DNA of 64,000 bases. It comes from Mycetocola zhadangensis. GTDB taxonomy: Bacteria; Actinomycetota; Actinomycetes; Actinomycetales; Microbacteriaceae. The DNA lies in assembly GCF_003668565.1 (NCBI RefSeq), contig NZ_RCWJ01000003.1, positions 1-64,000 of the forward strand. The letters are read 5' to 3'. Shown one piece after another: positions 62,153-64,000 of the stretch. The translations under genes and the position numbers were made by a program. Numbering within the stretch: position 1 is the first letter of the stretch; each line of letters opens with the position of its first letter. The notes under the pieces are model-generated. The model saw only the letters and a list, made by a program, of their open reading frames with translations, ran no database searches and was not told where the DNA came from.

Positions 62153-63159
62153 CATCGACGAACGCCCGCGGATACGACCACAGCATCTCTGTGGTGGTGC
62201 CCGTATACCAAGGCGAGAAGACACTTCCCTCGCTCATGCGCGAGATAGCTCCGTTTCATGTCCCGTCGATCACGCCAGGGGGCAGCAGTTATGCCGTCAC
62301 AGAGGTGCTTCTCGTGTTCGATCACGGGCCTGACCGCTCGGCGGACGTGATTCGTGAACTCGAAGCGGAGTACCCATTCGTGAGGGGAGTATGGCTTAGC
62401 CGCAACTTCGGGCAGCATGCGGCAACGCTGGCCGGAATGGCCTCGTCGGGAGGCGACTGGATTGTCACCCTCGACGAGGACGGCCAGCATGACCCATCTG
62501 ATATCGGCGGGCTGCTCGACACTGCGATGGACCAAAGTGCTTCGGTGGTATATGCCCGGCCGACTAATGAGGCACCTCATGGGACTCTCCGAAATGCCTC
62601 GTCAAAGGGTGCGAAATGGCTTCTGGCAAAAGTTTTCGGAGGAGAGAACGCCTCCGAGTATCAGAGCTTTCGCCTCGTTCTTGGCTCCATCGGACGTAGT
62701 GTCGCGGCATATTCTGGTTCGGGGGTATATCTCGACGTAGCCATGGGATGGGTTGCCAATAGGACCGCTACATCGCCAGTGCTGCTCCGCCAGGAGGGGG
62801 ATCGCCGCTCGGGTTACTCGACCCGCCGGCTGTTGTCTCATTTTGTTCGCATGGTGCTCTCGACTGGAACGCGCGGCCTGAGAGTCGTGAGCGCTCTAGG
62901 TGTCATCTTCGCGGTGCTTGGCGTTTTGATGACCGTTTTCATTTTCGTTCAACGCATCATCGGTGGAGTTTCAGCAGAAGGTTGGGCGTCAACGATTGTC
63001 GTTATTCTGCTGAGTTCGGGCGCAACGCTATTCTCCCTTGGAGTGATCGCTGAGTACATCGGAGTCAACGTCAACATGGCGATGGGCAAGCCCCCATATG
63101 TTGTCGTCACGGATCCGGCCAACGGGCCACTTGGACGAAAGCCGACTCAAAACTCGTGA
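62149..63159 (+). CDS. GtrB-like polyprenyl-phosphate glycosyltransferase (DPM1-type GT2)
   Basis: The 336-residue protein is a GT2 enzyme with a C-terminal two-TM anchor (about 245-310), the plan of bactoprenol glucosyltransferases. SISVVVPVYQGEKTLPSLMR, VFDHGPDRSADV, TLDEDGQHDPSD (DxD), and the QSFRLVLGSIGRSV region are visible. It probably loads a sugar onto polyprenyl phosphate, which the preceding GtrA domain would flip. The GTG start overlaps the previous TGA, and its own TGA overlaps the GTG of the next gene, so the three are coupled. Confidence 0.9.
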   Translation: MTSTNARGYDHSISVVVPVYQGEKTLPSLMREIAPFHVPSITPGGSSYAVTEVLLVFDHGPDRSADVIRELEAEYPFVRGVWLSRNFGQHAATLAGMASSGGDWIVTLDEDGQHDPSDIGGLLDTAMDQSASVVYARPTNEAPHGTLRNASSKGAKWLLAKVFGGENASEYQSFRLVLGSIGRSVAAYSGSGVYLDVAMGWVANRTATSPVLLRQEGDRRSGYSTRRLLSHFVRMVLSTGTRGLRVVSALGVIFAVLGVLMTVFIFVQRIIGGVSAEGWASTIVVILLSSGATLFSLGVIAEYIGVNVNMAMGKPPYVVVTDPANGPLGRKPTQNS

Positions 63160-64000
63160 CTCTTCGCGTCTGGACAATCGGCGCTCGCGGATTGCTCGGA
63201 GCTGCGTGTGTTCGCTCAGTCCTCCGTCGGGCGCCATACTGGGTAGCGCATGAAAGCCGCCCGCTCCCCTGGTCTGATGCGAGCCGTTTTGCCGATGCCG
63301 TCGATGAGGCGGGACGCGAATTCATTGACGCGTTGAATGAGGGCGACGAATGGGCGGTTTTGTGGGCCGGTGGAGCTGCGGTAACCTCGACCCCCCAAGC
63401 ACTACTCGACCATGAGATCGATCAACTGACTATCGCTTTAGATGCCATCGGCCGCGCTGCCCGAATCAGAAATGTGGAAAGCCAAGGGACGTTCTTTTAC
63501 GCGTCCTCCGCGGGCGGCGTCTACGGGGGCTCAGTTGACCCGCCATTTGACGAGCGCACGCTCCCGGCGCCCATTTCCCCATATGGCCAATTCAAAGTGG
63601 TTGCGGAGAAAACGGTTCGACAGTTCTCCGATCGCTACGAGGTGTCTAGTGCAATCGGTCGGATATCGAACCTGTATGGGCCGGGGCAGCGCATGGACAA
63701 AATGCAAGGAATTATTTCGCATCTTGCCCTGGCACAGTACTCCCCTAGGCCAGCCTCGATCTTCGTCCCGCTTGAAACTGTGCGCGACTATTTCTATGTC
63801 GACGATTGCGCCGATCTGGTGTGCCGCTTTGTAGGGCGCGTGCGCGATGAGACGCGAACGGCGGGCACGGTCAGCGTCACGAAGAATTTGGTCTCCGGCC
63901 AGGGCGTGACCATAGGAGAACTTCTTGGTCTTATGCGCGATGTGTCAAAGGGGCACCCCCATGTGATGCTCGGCTCCTCATCGACAGCCGCTCTGCAAGC
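63156..64000 (+). CDS. NAD-dependent epimerase/dehydratase (extended SDR), truncated at window edge
   Basis: A GTG at 63156, overlapping the previous TGA, opens a frame that runs off the right edge after about 281 residues. It starts TLRVWTIGARGLLGAACV (a divergent Rossmann GxxGxxG), then shows YASSAGGVYGGS (catalytic Ser), SPYGQFKVVAEK with the YxxxK pair, and TVRDYFYVDDCADL, the usual conserved segment. It probably makes a nucleotide-sugar precursor for this locus. The coenzyme-binding loop is weaker than usual. Sugar specificity cannot be told. Confidence 0.88.
   Translation, partial: MTLRVWTIGARGLLGAACVRSVLRRAPYWVAHESRPLPWSDASRFADAVDEAGREFIDALNEGDEWAVLWAGGAAVTSTPQALLDHEIDQLTIALDAIGRAARIRNVESQGTFFYASSAGGVYGGSVDPPFDERTLPAPISPYGQFKVVAEKTVRQFSDRYEVSSAIGRISNLYGPGQRMDKMQGIISHLALAQYSPRPASIFVPLETVRDYFYVDDCADLVCRFVGRVRDETRTAGTVSVTKNLVSGQGVTIGELLGLMRDVSKGHPHVMLGSSSTAALQ

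Noticed and set aside
1-64000. tRNA, rRNA or known riboswitch genes
   Set aside because: No cloverleaf, rRNA-like or familiar riboswitch sequence was found by eye; a covariance-model search would be decisive.

Overview
The window is high-GC DNA from an actinobacterium, most likely a member of Micrococcales/Microbacteriaceae. The evidence is a WhiB-family regulator, MtrAB-LpqB, DUF3499, DUF5719, long-form HPF, several leaderless-looking starts and the gene order. From 1 to about 30.3 kb most genes lie in an order I recognise from the Mycobacterium tuberculosis Rv3240c-Rv3260c neighbourhood: secA, hpf, comF, lpqB, mtrB, mtrA, ahcY, DUF3499, a metallopeptidase-like protein, whiB2 and manA. This is core chromosome. 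Beside it sits the actinobacterial membrane cluster (GPDPase-membrane, DUF4129, DUF4350, MoxR, DUF58, and SpoIIM/RDD). Here a catalase-Fur pair separates DUF58 from SpoIIM/RDD. The core also holds the large glycosyltransferase/DUF5719 pair, galE, a GlxA-type AraC regulator facing a 46-residue membrane protein, manA, and an acyl-CoA dehydrogenase.

From 30.4 kb the content becomes accessory. A hipBA toxin-antitoxin operon (30.6-32.0 kb) has three copies of one 16-bp operator placed exactly 60 bp apart, and a broken DUF1905 gene follows it. Next come a GT4 glycosyltransferase and an acyltransferase whose 3' ends overlap by 173 bp. A glycan-utilisation locus (34.9-44.6 kb) has a five-gene operon: solute-binding lipoprotein, two permeases, a GH43 lipoprotein and a large anchored GH43. 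Facing it are a LacI regulator and a GH2 enzyme. A matching operator core lies in front of both the ABC operon and the GH2 gene. No ABC ATPase is present, so a shared MsiK-type ATPase elsewhere is implied.

From 44.7 kb to the right edge is a cell-surface polysaccharide locus: two tandem O-antigen ligase/polymerase-like proteins, rfbC and rfbA, a 637-bp gap without a convincing gene, then a leftward block and a rightward block. The leftward block holds two paralogous large GT-C-like membrane proteins, a GT2, a GT4, an acyltransferase and a secreted repeat protein. The rightward block is a GtrA-GT2 fusion, a GtrB-like polyprenyl-phosphate glycosyltransferase and a truncated SDR epimerase, linked by 4-bp overlaps. 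Lower GC runs and absence of an octamer common in the core half suggest this half was acquired or evolves separately. The locus is incomplete at the right edge.

Several regulatory structures look undescribed: the 60-bp phased hip operators, an 18-bp perfect palindrome lying on the whiB promoter, a 20-bp perfect palindrome between the GlxA regulator and the small membrane protein, and two intergenic tandem repeats. I found no rRNA, tRNA, CRISPR array or intact insertion sequence.
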